Notes: generated from the letters alone by a model not told the origin. A stretch of DNA of 41,940 bases from an uncultured Burkholderiales bacterium (GCA_903876885.1 CAIRBP010000081.1:1-41940), one strand, 5' to 3'; positions 16,546-25,379 are shown, counted from the stretch's first letter. A program made the numbers and translations.

Positions 16546-17427
16546 TTACATCCAATACACAAGAATATAAAGACCAAGCCAAACAACATCAACAAAGTGC
16601 CAATACCAAGCAGCACCTTCAAACCCGAAATGTTGCTCAGGCGTGAAATGACCTTTTTGAAGGCGAAGGGTAATGATCAATAGCATCAACATACCCATGA
16701 AGACGTGAAAGCCGTGGAAGCCAGTCAACATAAAGAAAGTTGAACCGTAAGCACCTGAGGTTAACTTGAGATTCATCTCAGAGTAGGCGTGATGATATTC
16801 ATAACCCTGGACGCCCAAGAAGGTCAGACCCAACAGAACAGTCAACCACATGAATAGGATGGTGTTCTTTCTATCGTTAGCGCGGAACAAATTGTGTGCA
16901 ATGGTGATTGTGATGCCCGAGCTCAGTAGCAACGCGGTATTGATAGTTGGCAACCAAAAGGGTGTCATCGTCTCAAAAGGCTCAATAATGTTTGCGGGAG
17001 AAGCTGTAACGCCCGCTGCAACAGTTGGCCAAACTGATTTGAACTCTGGCCAAAGCACAGCGTTGCTTAAATTACCTAAGGCTGGCACGGAGTGAACGCG
17101 CATCCACCAAAGAGCTGAGAAAAATGCACCAAAGAACATGACCTCAGAGAAAATGAACCAGCTCATGCTCCAGCGGAATGAGAGATCAATTTTTCGACCA
17201 TATTGACCACTTTGACTCTCAGAAATAGCTTGACCGAACCATTGGTATAAAACAAATAACCAGACAACTAATCCAAAGAACAGTGAGTACTTGCCCCACG
17301 AAACTTCATTAACCCACTGGCTAGCGCCTAGGATTACGAAAAAGAGCCCAAACGCCGCAAATGCGGGGTGACGTGAAGGCTCAGGCACAAAATAATAGGG
17401 CGTTCCGCCGTGGGAAGTACTACTCAT
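16546..17427 (-). CDS. ctaE: Cytochrome c oxidase subunit III
   Basis: The 293-residue inner-membrane subunit has about seven helices. Family signatures include WSMSWFIFSEVMFFGAFF, QGYEYHHAY, TGFHGFHVFMGMLML and a C-terminal EGAAWYWHFVDVVWL. It stabilises subunit I and helps proton uptake rather than carrying redox centres. It follows the DUF2970 gene by 12 bp and is the last gene of the coxB–coxA operon. Confidence 0.97.
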   Translation of the reverse strand: MSSTSHGGTPYYFVPEPSRHPAFAAFGLFFVILGASQWVNEVSWGKYSLFFGLVVWLFVLYQWFGQAISESQSGQYGRKIDLSFRWSMSWFIFSEVMFFGAFFSALWWMRVHSVPALGNLSNAVLWPEFKSVWPTVAAGVTASPANIIEPFETMTPFWLPTINTALLLSSGITITIAHNLFRANDRKNTILFMWLTVLLGLTFLGVQGYEYHHAYSEMNLKLTSGAYGSTFFMLTGFHGFHVFMGMLMLLIITLRLQKGHFTPEQHFGFEGAAWYWHFVDVVWLGLYILVYWM

Positions 17428-17439
17428 CTCAACTCCTAG

Positions 17440-17661
17440 TTAACTCGCAACAACCAGATTGACCACAACGATCAAACCAATCACAAACATTAATGCCATC
17501 ACCACACCAACTGCCAACAATTGAAGTGGCTTGATATTGGCAATGTCCTCTTGAAATCCACTGCTCTTTCGAATTCCAATAAACGACCATAAAACAGCAA
17601 TCACAGTTCTGAGAAAGTTGTTTTTCCTGATCGGCTTATCTAAGTTATCACCCTCACTCAT
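17440..17661 (-). CDS. Small membrane protein, DUF2970
   Basis: This 73-residue protein has a polar N-terminus, the conserved segment TVIAVLWSFIGIRKSSGFQE and one C-terminal membrane helix (about 49–71). It matches DUF2970, which lies between ctaG and subunit III in many betaproteobacteria. Its start overlaps the ctaG stop by four bases, so translation is coupled. The function is unknown; a role in oxidase assembly is inferred from context. Confidence 0.88.
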   Translation of the reverse strand: MSEGDNLDKPIRKNNFLRTVIAVLWSFIGIRKSSGFQEDIANIKPLQLLAVGVVMALMFVIGLIVVVNLVVAS

Positions 17662-18281
17662 ATTACCGCCCTTTGAACCACAGCAATTGCTGGGGTGTCA
17701 CGCAAAGTCGCCAAAGGAGACTTTGGTGCAGCCGGAATTTTACTTCCGACTTCAAAGAACGTGTAAGACAAAGTAATGGTGTTTACTTCCTTGGATAATT
17801 TTGAATCGATCACGAATACAACGGGCCAGGACTTTTTCTCTCCGGGAGCTAAAGTGTACTGGTTAAAACAGAAGCACTCTAACTTGTTAAAGTGAGCGGC
17901 AGCCTCCTTGGGCGCGTAGCTCGGAATTGCCTGAGCCGACATCACTTTATCTTGAGAGTTTTGGAACTCATACATCACTGTCACCAACTCACCAGGATGA
18001 ACCTGCATGGAGTTAGTCTCAGGTTTGAAGTGCCACGGTCCTCTTACATTTGTATCAAATTCAACCGTAATCGTACGACTAAGATCAACCTGAGTGTTTT
18101 TTGGCAAAACATAACGCGCATTACCAGTTCCCGCTTGCTCTTTCTCACCTAGTGCCAAAATATTTATGCCAGAGTATTCACAAATGGCTTTGTACATTGG
18201 AATCAGCGCATAACCAAAGCCAAACATAGCGAAAGCAATGAATACCAATTTATACAGCAGCTGTTTGTTAAGACCGGACAT
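17658..18281 (-). CDS. ctaG: Cytochrome c oxidase assembly protein CtaG/Cox11
   Basis: Cox11-type CtaG inserts copper at the CuB centre of subunit I. The 207-residue protein has an N-terminal membrane anchor (about 10–30) and a periplasmic immunoglobulin-like copper-binding domain. That domain contains the diagnostic ECFCFNQ motif with the CFCF cysteines, followed by LAPGEKKSWPVVFVID. This confirms the Cox11 type rather than the unrelated caa3-type CtaG. It lies 26 bp downstream of the small assembly gene. Confidence 0.96.
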   Translation of the reverse strand: MSGLNKQLLYKLVFIAFAMFGFGYALIPMYKAICEYSGINILALGEKEQAGTGNARYVLPKNTQVDLSRTITVEFDTNVRGPWHFKPETNSMQVHPGELVTVMYEFQNSQDKVMSAQAIPSYAPKEAAAHFNKLECFCFNQYTLAPGEKKSWPVVFVIDSKLSKEVNTITLSYTFFEVGSKIPAAPKSPLATLRDTPAIAVVQRAVI

Positions 18282-18307
18282 TAATTAGCTTCAAGGTTAA
18301 AACAAGC

Positions 18308-18418
18308 TTAGCCCAACATCAACATCTTGGCAAAGAAGCCCAAGAAGAAAATGATCGCAATGGAGGCAAGTGCCAAACCCATCTTTAAGTTTTTCTTCTT
18401 TTGTTCAGGAGTCAACAT
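18308..18418 (-). CDS. Cytochrome oxidase small assembly protein (36 aa)
   Basis: This very short gene was found by reading the coxA–ctaG gap. It encodes 36 residues, starting MLTPEQKKKNLKMGLAL, followed by one membrane helix of about 20 residues and ending LMLG. Such single-helix proteins with an EQ/K-rich start occupy this exact place in betaproteobacterial oxidase operons. The Shine–Dalgarno sequence is weak. It begins 24 bp after the coxA stop. The role in oxidase assembly is by position only. Confidence 0.8.
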   Translation of the reverse strand: MLTPEQKKKNLKMGLALASIAIIFFLGFFAKMLMLG

Positions 18419-18442
18419 ATGTTTTTATTGGGCAATTAAGCT

Positions 18443-20077
18443 TTAACCAATAACCTTGGTTGCTGTAACGTCTAACTTAGGTGGATTCTCAAACGTGTGG
18501 AATGGTGCAGGAGATGGAACTTCCCACTCCAAACCTTCCGCTCCATCCCAAGGTCTTTGAACCGCTTTTTCGCCGTGTCCACGCATAACGGGGAACACCA
18601 CAAAGAAGAAGAAGTAAACCTGTGCAATACCGAAGAAGAACGCACCAACAGAGGCAAGCGCATTAAAGTCAGCAAACTGCATTGGATAGTCAGCATAACG
18701 ACGTGGCATACCTGCTAAACCCAAGAAGTGCATGGGGAAGAATGTCACATTAAAAGCAATGATAGTCCACCAAAAATGAATTTTGCCGCGTGTTTCGTTG
18801 TACATCACGCCTGTCCATTTTGGACTCCAGTAATAAAAACCAGCGAACATCGAGAACAATGAACCCGCTACCAAAACGTAGTGGAAGTGAGCAACAACGT
18901 AGTAAGTGTCTTGAATCTGCATGTCAATAGGAGCCATTGAACAGATCAGTCCAGTAAAGCCGCCCATCGTAAACACAAATATAAATCCAACTGCGAAAAG
19001 CATAGGAGTCTCAAACGTCATGGAACCCTTCCACATCGTAGCTACCCAGTTGAAGACCTTAACACCTGTTGGCACTGAGATCAACATGGTTGCATACATG
19101 AAAAAGAGTTGTCCAGTCACAGGCATACCTGTTGCATACATGTGGTGCGCCCATACGATGAAAGACAAAATAGCGATCGAAGATGTCGCATACACCATGG
19201 ATGCATAGCCAAAGAGCTTCTTGCGAGCAAACGCCGGAATAATCTGACTAACGATTCCGAATGCAGGCAAAATCATGATGTAAACCTCTGGGTGACCAAA
19301 GAACCAGAAAATATGCTGGAACATCACTGGATCACCACCGCCGGCAGGATTGAAGAAAGTCGTACCAAAATGGCGATCAGTGAGCGTCATTGTGATTGCA
19401 CCAGCAAGCACAGGCATCACAGCAATCAATAAATAAGCCGTAATCAACCAAGTCCAAACAAACATCGGCATCTTCATCAGTGTCATGCCAGGCGCACGCA
19501 TGTTGAGAATGGTAACGATGATGTTAATGGATCCCATGATCGAGCTGGCACCCAAAATATGCAAAGCAAAAATGGATGAGTCCATTGAGGGACCCATCTG
19601 CAAAGTAAGCGGAGCGTATAAAGTCCATCCTCCTGAGGGTGCGCCACCAGGTACAAAGAAGGAGGTAGCCAACATGATTGCCGCTGGAATCATCAACCAG
19701 AAACTAAAGTTGTTCATTCGGGCAAATGCCATATCAGATGCACCAATTTGTAGAGGCACCATCCAATTGGCAAAACCCACGAATGCTGGCATGATGGCAC
19801 CAAACACCATGATCAATCCATGCATTGTGGTGAGTTGGTTAAACAACTCAGGATTCACAATTTGAAGACCTGGCTTAAACAGCTCTGCTCTGATCAGTAA
19901 AGCAAGTACGCCACCAATTAAGAACATAGTGAAGGCGAACAACAAATAAAGAGTTCCAATATCTTTATGGTTGGTGGCGAACACCCAACGACGCCAACCG
20001 TGAGGTGCACCGTGGTGGTCGTGGTCATGGTCGTGATCACCTGCAATGTGCCCATGGGGGTCAAGTACTGCACTCAT
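18443..20077 (-). CDS. ctaD: Cytochrome c oxidase subunit I (aa3-type)
   Basis: The 544-residue catalytic subunit spans the inner membrane about 12 times and reduces oxygen at heme a3–CuB. Visible landmarks are MHGLIMVF with a heme a ligand, GHPEVYIMILPAFG with the CuB His, the cross-linked Tyr and the type A proton-channel Glu, the HHMYATG loop, and AHFHYVLVAGS with heme ligands. It belongs to the A1 class of heme-copper oxidases. The cytoplasmic N-terminus carries a run of alternating His and Asp (about residues 13–24). It lies 59 bp after coxB in the same operon. Confidence 0.98.
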   Translation of the reverse strand: MSAVLDPHGHIAGDHDHDHDHHGAPHGWRRWVFATNHKDIGTLYLLFAFTMFLIGGVLALLIRAELFKPGLQIVNPELFNQLTTMHGLIMVFGAIMPAFVGFANWMVPLQIGASDMAFARMNNFSFWLMIPAAIMLATSFFVPGGAPSGGWTLYAPLTLQMGPSMDSSIFALHILGASSIMGSINIIVTILNMRAPGMTLMKMPMFVWTWLITAYLLIAVMPVLAGAITMTLTDRHFGTTFFNPAGGGDPVMFQHIFWFFGHPEVYIMILPAFGIVSQIIPAFARKKLFGYASMVYATSSIAILSFIVWAHHMYATGMPVTGQLFFMYATMLISVPTGVKVFNWVATMWKGSMTFETPMLFAVGFIFVFTMGGFTGLICSMAPIDMQIQDTYYVVAHFHYVLVAGSLFSMFAGFYYWSPKWTGVMYNETRGKIHFWWTIIAFNVTFFPMHFLGLAGMPRRYADYPMQFADFNALASVGAFFFGIAQVYFFFFVVFPVMRGHGEKAVQRPWDGAEGLEWEVPSPAPFHTFENPPKLDVTATKVIG

Positions 20078-20136
20078 GCTGATTTCCTTTAAAGACTAAT
20101 GCTTAAAAATTTCAATGAATTACGGGATAACTTTAT

Positions 20137-21312
20137 TTACTTGCGGTTGGCTAAAACTTCAGACGGCTGAACGATTTGCTCAGTCTTGTTAGACCAGTTG
20201 TTTTTGGTAAAGCTGATCACAGCCGCTAAATCAGTGTCACTCAACGCCTTCCAACTAGGCATTGCACCGTTGTTTTGGCCATTCAATAAAACCATGATTT
20301 GCTTTGACTTGTCTGCATTCAACACAACAGCCGCCCCGTCAAGAGGCTTAACAGGACCGCCGCCCTTACCGTTAGGCTGATGGCAGACTTGGCAATTAGC
20401 CGCATAAACTTTTGATCCTCTGGCTATTAACTCTTCCTTAGACCAGACCTTGTTTGGATCATCCTTAGAGGCGGCCAAAAGTTTTTGCTGCTCATTTACC
20501 CATTTTGTGTAATCTTCTTGGCTAACCACTTTCACATCAATAGGCATGTAAGCGTGCTCTTTACCGCACAACTCTTGACACTGTCCGTGAAAATCTCCAA
20601 CGCGCTCAGCTCTAAACCATGTATCACGAACGAAACCAGGGATAGCATCTTGCTTAATGCCAAATGATGGCACAGCGAAGGCATGGATTACGTCAGTTGA
20701 GGTAGTAATAATCCGGACTTTCTTACCCACTGGAACAACGAGTGGGTTGTCAACTTTTAGCAAATAATCATCAATGTCAACGCCCTTGGCGCCGTTGTTG
20801 GACATGATGCGTTGCTCGTTGTCTAGAGTAGAAACGAAGGAGATTCCCTCTCCCTCACCTTTCAAATAATCATAGCCCCACTTCCACTGTTGTCCAGTCG
20901 CTTTGATAGTTAAATCTGCGTTGGAAGTGTCTTTCTCAGCGACCACAGCTTTGGTAGCTGGTAGCGCCATAAAAATAACAATAATAAAAGGAATGATGGT
21001 CCACGCAATTTCCACTTTGACTGAGTCGTGGAAATTAGCTGCTTTGTGGCCCAGTGATTTGCGGTGCTTCAAGATGGAGTAGAACATCACACCAAAGACC
21101 GCAATAAAAATCACGGTACAAATAATCATCATGAACCAATGAAGCCAAACTTGTTCCTCGGCAATTTTGGTTGCTGGCATTTGAATATTTAATTCACGAA
21201 CGCCAGGACCTCCAGGTAAATCGTTTACTGCCCAAGCAGCACTTGCAAACCAAGTGCTAATGAATAAAAGGCCTGAGGCCAGTTTTTTGGAAAGATCGAT
21301 CATCTTGTTCAC
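20137..21312 (-). CDS. ctaC: Cytochrome c oxidase subunit II with C-terminal cytochrome c domain
   Basis: The 391-residue protein has a signal peptide, two membrane helices (about 58–80 and 100–120) and a periplasmic cupredoxin domain. The CuA site is intact: VIHAFAVPSFGIKQD and CQELCGKEHAYM supply His, two Cys, Glu, His and Met ligands. A fused class I cytochrome c follows (CQVCHQ heme-binding motif and GAMPSW Met ligand). The domain lets the oxidase accept electrons directly through a covalently attached heme, as in caa3-like enzymes. It is the first gene of the oxidase operon, preceded by a 224 bp gap. Confidence 0.97.
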   Translation of the reverse strand: MNKMIDLSKKLASGLLFISTWFASAAWAVNDLPGGPGVRELNIQMPATKIAEEQVWLHWFMMIICTVIFIAVFGVMFYSILKHRKSLGHKAANFHDSVKVEIAWTIIPFIIVIFMALPATKAVVAEKDTSNADLTIKATGQQWKWGYDYLKGEGEGISFVSTLDNEQRIMSNNGAKGVDIDDYLLKVDNPLVVPVGKKVRIITTSTDVIHAFAVPSFGIKQDAIPGFVRDTWFRAERVGDFHGQCQELCGKEHAYMPIDVKVVSQEDYTKWVNEQQKLLAASKDDPNKVWSKEELIARGSKVYAANCQVCHQPNGKGGGPVKPLDGAAVVLNADKSKQIMVLLNGQNNGAMPSWKALSDTDLAAVISFTKNNWSNKTEQIVQPSEVLANRK

Positions 21313-21536
21313 GTTAATTGCCTAAGAAAAAAGAGTCAACAATTTAAGGATTAATCCTTTAGTTGATACGGCCAACAACAATCCAGGGGTAATCCTAGCG
21401 TTCTGATTGATGGTGATTGTAGCAATTGTTGCACAGCACAAACTGGGCACGGATTGTGAAATTTTATTAACCCCTGACACCCTAAGGCAAAGGATTAAAT
21501 TCAGGACAAATTTTGTGGATTCAAAGCAATTATTGC

Positions 21537-22712
21537 TTAAATTTTAAGCAGCTTTTGAGCGTTTTTAAACCTAATGGCACCCAAATCTGCCTTGCTGAAT
21601 CCGTAACTGGCAAGTCCTTTGACGTGATCTATTGAGGTTCTGTAGGGAAAATCAGTGCCAAAGAGGACTTGGGACACATCTACCAAGTTCAACAGGGACA
21701 AAAGAGCACCCGGGTGGGCCGCCTGAGCAGTGTCATAGTAAAAGCCTCGGATAATTTGCAAAACTTGCTCGGGCGATATTCTCTTGCCAAACTCTGCGTT
21801 CAAAGTAGGCAACATTGTTAACCGCTCAATCAAAAATGGCATTGTCCCTCCCGCATGAGAGAAGATAAAACGAATATCTTTGAACTTTTGTGCAGCTCCC
21901 GTAAACAACAAACTCGTGATTGTGCGCGTTGTATCCGTTGCAAACTCAATCGTCGAACCCGGTACCCCGCTTTGCATGGCAGTGCAACATTTGGGACTAG
22001 AGGGATGTGTATAGACCACCAGTTTACGACGATTGATCTCCTCCATGATTGGAGCGAAGGAGGCGTCCCCCAACCATTTGCCGTCATAACTGGTAAGCAT
22101 TGCAATTCCACTAGCCTTCAGTACATCTACGCTGTAGGCAATCTCGGCAAGACTTCCCTCAACGTCTAGCATTGGCAGAGTCGCAAAAAAACCAAACCGA
22201 TTGGGATAGTCCTGCGCAAGCTTTGCTGCGTACTCGTTACACATCCGAGCAACGCGAAGCCGGGTCGATGAATCCCCAAAGCTAGCAGCGGGAGTCGTTG
22301 GTGAGGTCAGGGCACGTGTTACACCGGCCTTATCCATATCATCCATACTGCGAGCTAAAGACCATTTACGCGCAGGTGCCTCAGCCAAATTAGCGCTCTC
22401 TAGTTCGCGCACATAATCGGGCGCAAATACATGGTGGTGAACATCAATTAATAGTGAATCACTGGACGAGGCCTCCGCTGCTAGGGCTTGGGTGCTAGAC
22501 GCACCGCTGAGCATTTCTGTCCCCGCAAAGAGTCCAGCGCCGAGCAACCCGGTTAAGAGCCCACGACGTTTGACAAAGGTGCAACAACTGGCGCAGCTTA
22601 GGTGTGAGCCTGCGCTTTGCTCAGGCAGCGATCCAGCTAAAGCAGAGTTAGACTCAAGGTTGGAAGCAAAGTTATTGTTTTTCTTTTTTTTCAACTGAAA
22701 ATCGCGAAGCAT
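21537..22712 (-). CDS. Exported amidohydrolase-2 family protein (COG2159 type)
   Basis: The 391-residue protein is a TIM-barrel metal-dependent hydrolase or decarboxylase related to aminocarboxymuconate-semialdehyde and 6-methylsalicylate decarboxylases. It has the N-terminal metal motif DVHHHVFAPDY, a barrel His in FSHAGGTMPF and the late Asp in LFGTDFPYR. Unusually, it begins with a Lys/Asn-rich stretch and a Cys-rich SCASCC, then KRRGLLTGLLGAGLFAG and an Ala-rich cleavage region. That is a twin-arginine-like export signal starting near residue 47. ATG 22712 is preferred over an upstream in-frame start because GGGAGA lies just upstream. It follows soxX; the substrate is unknown. Confidence 0.85.
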   Translation of the reverse strand: MLRDFQLKKKKNNNFASNLESNSALAGSLPEQSAGSHLSCASCCTFVKRRGLLTGLLGAGLFAGTEMLSGASSTQALAAEASSSDSLLIDVHHHVFAPDYVRELESANLAEAPARKWSLARSMDDMDKAGVTRALTSPTTPAASFGDSSTRLRVARMCNEYAAKLAQDYPNRFGFFATLPMLDVEGSLAEIAYSVDVLKASGIAMLTSYDGKWLGDASFAPIMEEINRRKLVVYTHPSSPKCCTAMQSGVPGSTIEFATDTTRTITSLLFTGAAQKFKDIRFIFSHAGGTMPFLIERLTMLPTLNAEFGKRISPEQVLQIIRGFYYDTAQAAHPGALLSLLNLVDVSQVLFGTDFPYRTSIDHVKGLASYGFSKADLGAIRFKNAQKLLKI

Positions 22713-22861
22713 TGGAGATCTCCCGAACTGTAGATTTAGATCTACTTTGCCATAAATTATTGGCAATTCAACCCGTATTTACCAATAGATATTAGGTTAA
22801 ATTCGTTGCTTCGCAAATCGCTCAAATTCCGCAGAAAACTCGGCCCTTAAAAGCGCCCTAC

Positions 22862-23647
22862 TTACTCATTAACTGGCGAGCGCGGATCTAGTAACAAAGA
22901 CATCAAGTCCTTAATTTGTTGCTCATTGAGTATTGGTCCACCGTGCCCCTGCGTTTTGTGGTTTAAGGTAACACCGAATCTGGGCATTACGGTGCAAACG
23001 TTATAGGCTTTGGAATTCATGAGTACACCCCAGGTGTACTGAATGAGCGGATCGGTTGAGCTATTTTGAGATGCTTGGGCGAAATCTTTAGCAGAATTTA
23101 TTCCCCTCAACTTTGCGAATTGGTAAAGGCTAGGCCCAAGGGTTCCGTAAGAGAGCTCATTTTTACTGATCCTGTGGCAGTTGTAACAATTACCTCCACT
23201 TGGCGATTCGGATGGGTCACTCCAGGTTTTACCACGCCCATCTTGCGCAATCAACTCTCCCCGTTTAAAGTCACCAAAGTAATTTCCGTCTTTTGGGGGC
23301 GTAATTAAAGCTTGATTTTCAAGCCTGATTTGTTCCGCCAATTGATCTTGGGTGGTGCTTTGCGTTAACTGGCTTTGATCTTTTAAACCTCTTTGGGTTG
23401 AACAAAATTGCTGAGTACGGTCTTGCTTAAGACGATCAAGTTCTGCCTGACCCTTAGGCTCAAAGGATTCGAAGACAAGGCTGAGTGTTTTCTCTTGCAC
23501 GCTGCGGTCTGTGTCAATGCCCAAATTGGTTTGCTGAGTCCAGGAACAACTGGACAAAAGTGAGAGCAGAAGAGTGGACGCGATGAGACCCGAGCAAAGC
23601 CCCTTAGTGCTGCAGGAGACACGGCATTTTTGGATAAAAGATTGCAT
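22862..23647 (-). CDS. soxX: Sulfur-oxidation cytochrome c subunit SoxX, predicted lipoprotein
   Basis: SoxX pairs with SoxA to attach thiosulfate or similar sulfur to the SoxY cysteine and passes electrons to cytochrome c. The C-terminal half holds one heme-binding CYNCH motif, GTLGPSLYQF, and the axial Met in VCTVMPRFG. ATG 23647, 7 bp past soxA, is preferred over an upstream in-frame start at 23698 that would overlap soxA by 44 bases. At 261 residues it is long for SoxX. The N-terminus ends in a lipobox-like LSSC (Cys about 34) and is followed by a Gln-rich linker of about 90 residues before the heme domain. Confidence 0.9.
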   Translation of the reverse strand: MQSFIQKCRVSCSTKGLCSGLIASTLLLSLLSSCSWTQQTNLGIDTDRSVQEKTLSLVFESFEPKGQAELDRLKQDRTQQFCSTQRGLKDQSQLTQSTTQDQLAEQIRLENQALITPPKDGNYFGDFKRGELIAQDGRGKTWSDPSESPSGGNCYNCHRISKNELSYGTLGPSLYQFAKLRGINSAKDFAQASQNSSTDPLIQYTWGVLMNSKAYNVCTVMPRFGVTLNHKTQGHGGPILNEQQIKDLMSLLLDPRSPVNE

Positions 23648-23654
23648 CCTTTTT

Positions 23655-24494
23655 TTACCTCTTAAGCCCAGGGGCGTCAGCCACTTGCCCACTTGCATTT
23701 ACGCCCATAAAAACCGACAAAGCTACAGTGGCTGGACTTACATATTTAGGTTTTGGAAAGCGTTGCTGCCTAAAACAATCAGCCAATCGTTGTTGCATAG
23801 TCCATATCGACCCCATCGAAACCCTGTAAGCTGGCCAAGTTCCAAAGGCAAAACCAGCACCTGCTGAGGTACTTAGGTTGGGTAAATCTTGAAGCCTAAT
23901 TCTTCGTCCATCTTGAGTATGACAACTGGCACAGGAAAAATCATGGGTGCCCCCTCGCATGTAAAAAAGCTCTTGTCCTGAGGCATACATTTCTCGCTCT
24001 AAAGCGTGCTCTTGGGGGACCTTAAACGTCATTCCCTGGGATTCGGAGGATACATACGCTGCAAGCAGAGCAATATTTGCTCGCTCACCTTTGGAGAAGT
24101 CTTGAGCAATTATTTCCTGGGTATTAAAGCCCTGAATCGCCTCCATGCAAGTCACCAGACGGGACTCAAGGTCTTGGACGCGCCTTGTATCGTTGAAATA
24201 ACGCGGCATTTGAACCCAAGCCCCCTTCACCACACCTGGTCCTAAACCAAGGTCACATGACTCTAAAGATTGCGCTTTGGGCCCGCGAGCTTTTGTCCAC
24301 AACGCCTGGCCCTTTGCGACATAGAGATCTGCAGGGTTTGCGTCTTGCAGCATGCTACGGTACTGGGCCAGTGCTGCATCCGTTGAAACACCGAGTTGTT
24401 GCGCCTGAGCAAACGCGGACCAAGCGTAGGCATACAAAAGCGCAGCACCCAAGTGCTTGAGGACAAACTTAAATGGAGTGTTAAAAGAGAACAT
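23655..24494 (-). CDS. soxA: Sulfur-oxidation cytochrome c subunit SoxA, monoheme type
   Basis: The 279-residue protein carries the SoxAX active site. A signal peptide ends near AFAQA (about 26–31). The active heme motif CASCH lies at about 188–192, and the heme-ligand/persulfide Cys lies at about 240 in LADCFRQQRFP. The first heme site of diheme SoxA is absent; Cys about 80 and Cys about 116 are in place to form the disulfide seen in monoheme enzymes. It lies 22 bp after soxZ in the order soxY–soxZ–soxA–soxX. Confidence 0.94.
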   Translation of the reverse strand: MFSFNTPFKFVLKHLGAALLYAYAWSAFAQAQQLGVSTDAALAQYRSMLQDANPADLYVAKGQALWTKARGPKAQSLESCDLGLGPGVVKGAWVQMPRYFNDTRRVQDLESRLVTCMEAIQGFNTQEIIAQDFSKGERANIALLAAYVSSESQGMTFKVPQEHALEREMYASGQELFYMRGGTHDFSCASCHTQDGRRIRLQDLPNLSTSAGAGFAFGTWPAYRVSMGSIWTMQQRLADCFRQQRFPKPKYVSPATVALSVFMGVNASGQVADAPGLKR

Positions 24495-24516
24495 GATTGA
24501 ATAAATTAATTTTCAA

Positions 24517-24828
24517 TCAACTCACCACGGCTTCGTCGGTGCGGGTGTCCCCTTTGTTGTCTCGCCACGTAATGCTCAGTTTGTCCCCGGGTTTAGTCCC
24601 TTTTAAAACAAACTGTAAAAATGGGTTCTTAGAAACCCCTCCGCCCCACTCAGAGGACATAACAACGCGTCCGTTCAATGTTGCAAAAACATCTTGAATG
24701 TTCCAAATAGGAACAATTTTCCCGTCCTCATCTTTTCTTTGCCCAGACTCCATTTCGTGACTCATCAAGACTTTTACAGTTGTGAGGCCACCAGCGGATT
24801 GCAAACGAATTCTCATAGGATCAGACAT
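24517..24828 (-). CDS. soxZ: Sulfur carrier complex subunit SoxZ
   Basis: SoxZ forms the periplasmic SoxYZ carrier complex and has no signal of its own, being exported with SoxY. The 103-residue protein begins MRIRLQSAGGLTTVKVLMSH and contains KNPFLQFVLKG and KLSITWRDNKGDT, the family beta-sandwich pattern. The 92 bp gap from soxY contains no gene. Confidence 0.95.
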   Translation of the reverse strand: MSDPMRIRLQSAGGLTTVKVLMSHEMESGQRKDEDGKIVPIWNIQDVFATLNGRVVMSSEWGGGVSKNPFLQFVLKGTKPGDKLSITWRDNKGDTRTDEAVVS

Positions 24829-24920
24829 GTTTGACTCCTAGCAATGGTTGAAGATAATTTTTACCCATTTGAACAAACAAGGGACTTAAAGAGGTACGAG
24901 GATTTTGAAATGTGTATAAA

Positions 24921-25379
24921 TTAACCACCGCATCCTCCTAAAGTTACTTTGACCTCTTTTCTGGCAAAAAATACTTTGCCGTCATTTAACTGCGCAACAG
25001 CCAGAAAGTCCGATGTTTGGGCAAATTTGCAGCGAAGTGTGACTGCCGGCGTAACATCCTCCGTGAGATTAAATATAGCAACCAAAGGCACTGGATTTTT
25101 CTCAACCATAAAAATCCATCGCTTGATATTGTTATACGTCGTGTTTGCAGCGACTTGAACAACGGCGCCGTTCTCCGCGATCTCAGGGGTTGTCAGTGTA
25201 ATTTGCTTACTTTCTACAGGCACGCTAAGTCCCAAACTTTTGTAAAGGTCTAGAACGCTTTTAGCGTCAAACGCATTTTGCTGATAAGCGTTTGCGCTTC
25301 GCAAATAGCCCAAGGACTGCATGAGCAATCCTGCAACAAGTGCACCTTTCTTTAAAACTTCACGCCTATCAGTACGCAT
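24921..25379 (-). CDS. soxY: Sulfur carrier protein SoxY
   Basis: SoxY carries sulfur intermediates on a C-terminal swinging arm. The 152-residue protein ends in the exact GGCGG motif with the carrier Cys at about 150. It starts with a twin-arginine-type signal (DRREVLKKGALVAGLL), in line with folded export of SoxYZ. GAGGGAG just before ATG 25379 is a strong ribosome-binding site. It is the first gene of the minus-strand sox operon and is divergent from the cytochrome/FCSD pair. Confidence 0.96.
   Translation of the reverse strand: MRTDRREVLKKGALVAGLLMQSLGYLRSANAYQQNAFDAKSVLDLYKSLGLSVPVESKQITLTTPEIAENGAVVQVAANTTYNNIKRWIFMVEKNPVPLVAIFNLTEDVTPAVTLRCKFAQTSDFLAVAQLNDGKVFFARKEVKVTLGGCGG

Noticed and set aside
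18921-19865. Plus-strand frames of up to 126 codons inside coxA
   Set aside because: They are antisense to a highly conserved catalytic subunit with strong family motifs; they arise from codon bias.
21361-21450. Promoter for the cox operon around ATTGTA (21416–21421, minus strand TACAAT)
   Set aside because: The −10-like hexamer is good, but no −35 at 16–18 bp matches more than a few bases, so I did not list it as a feature.
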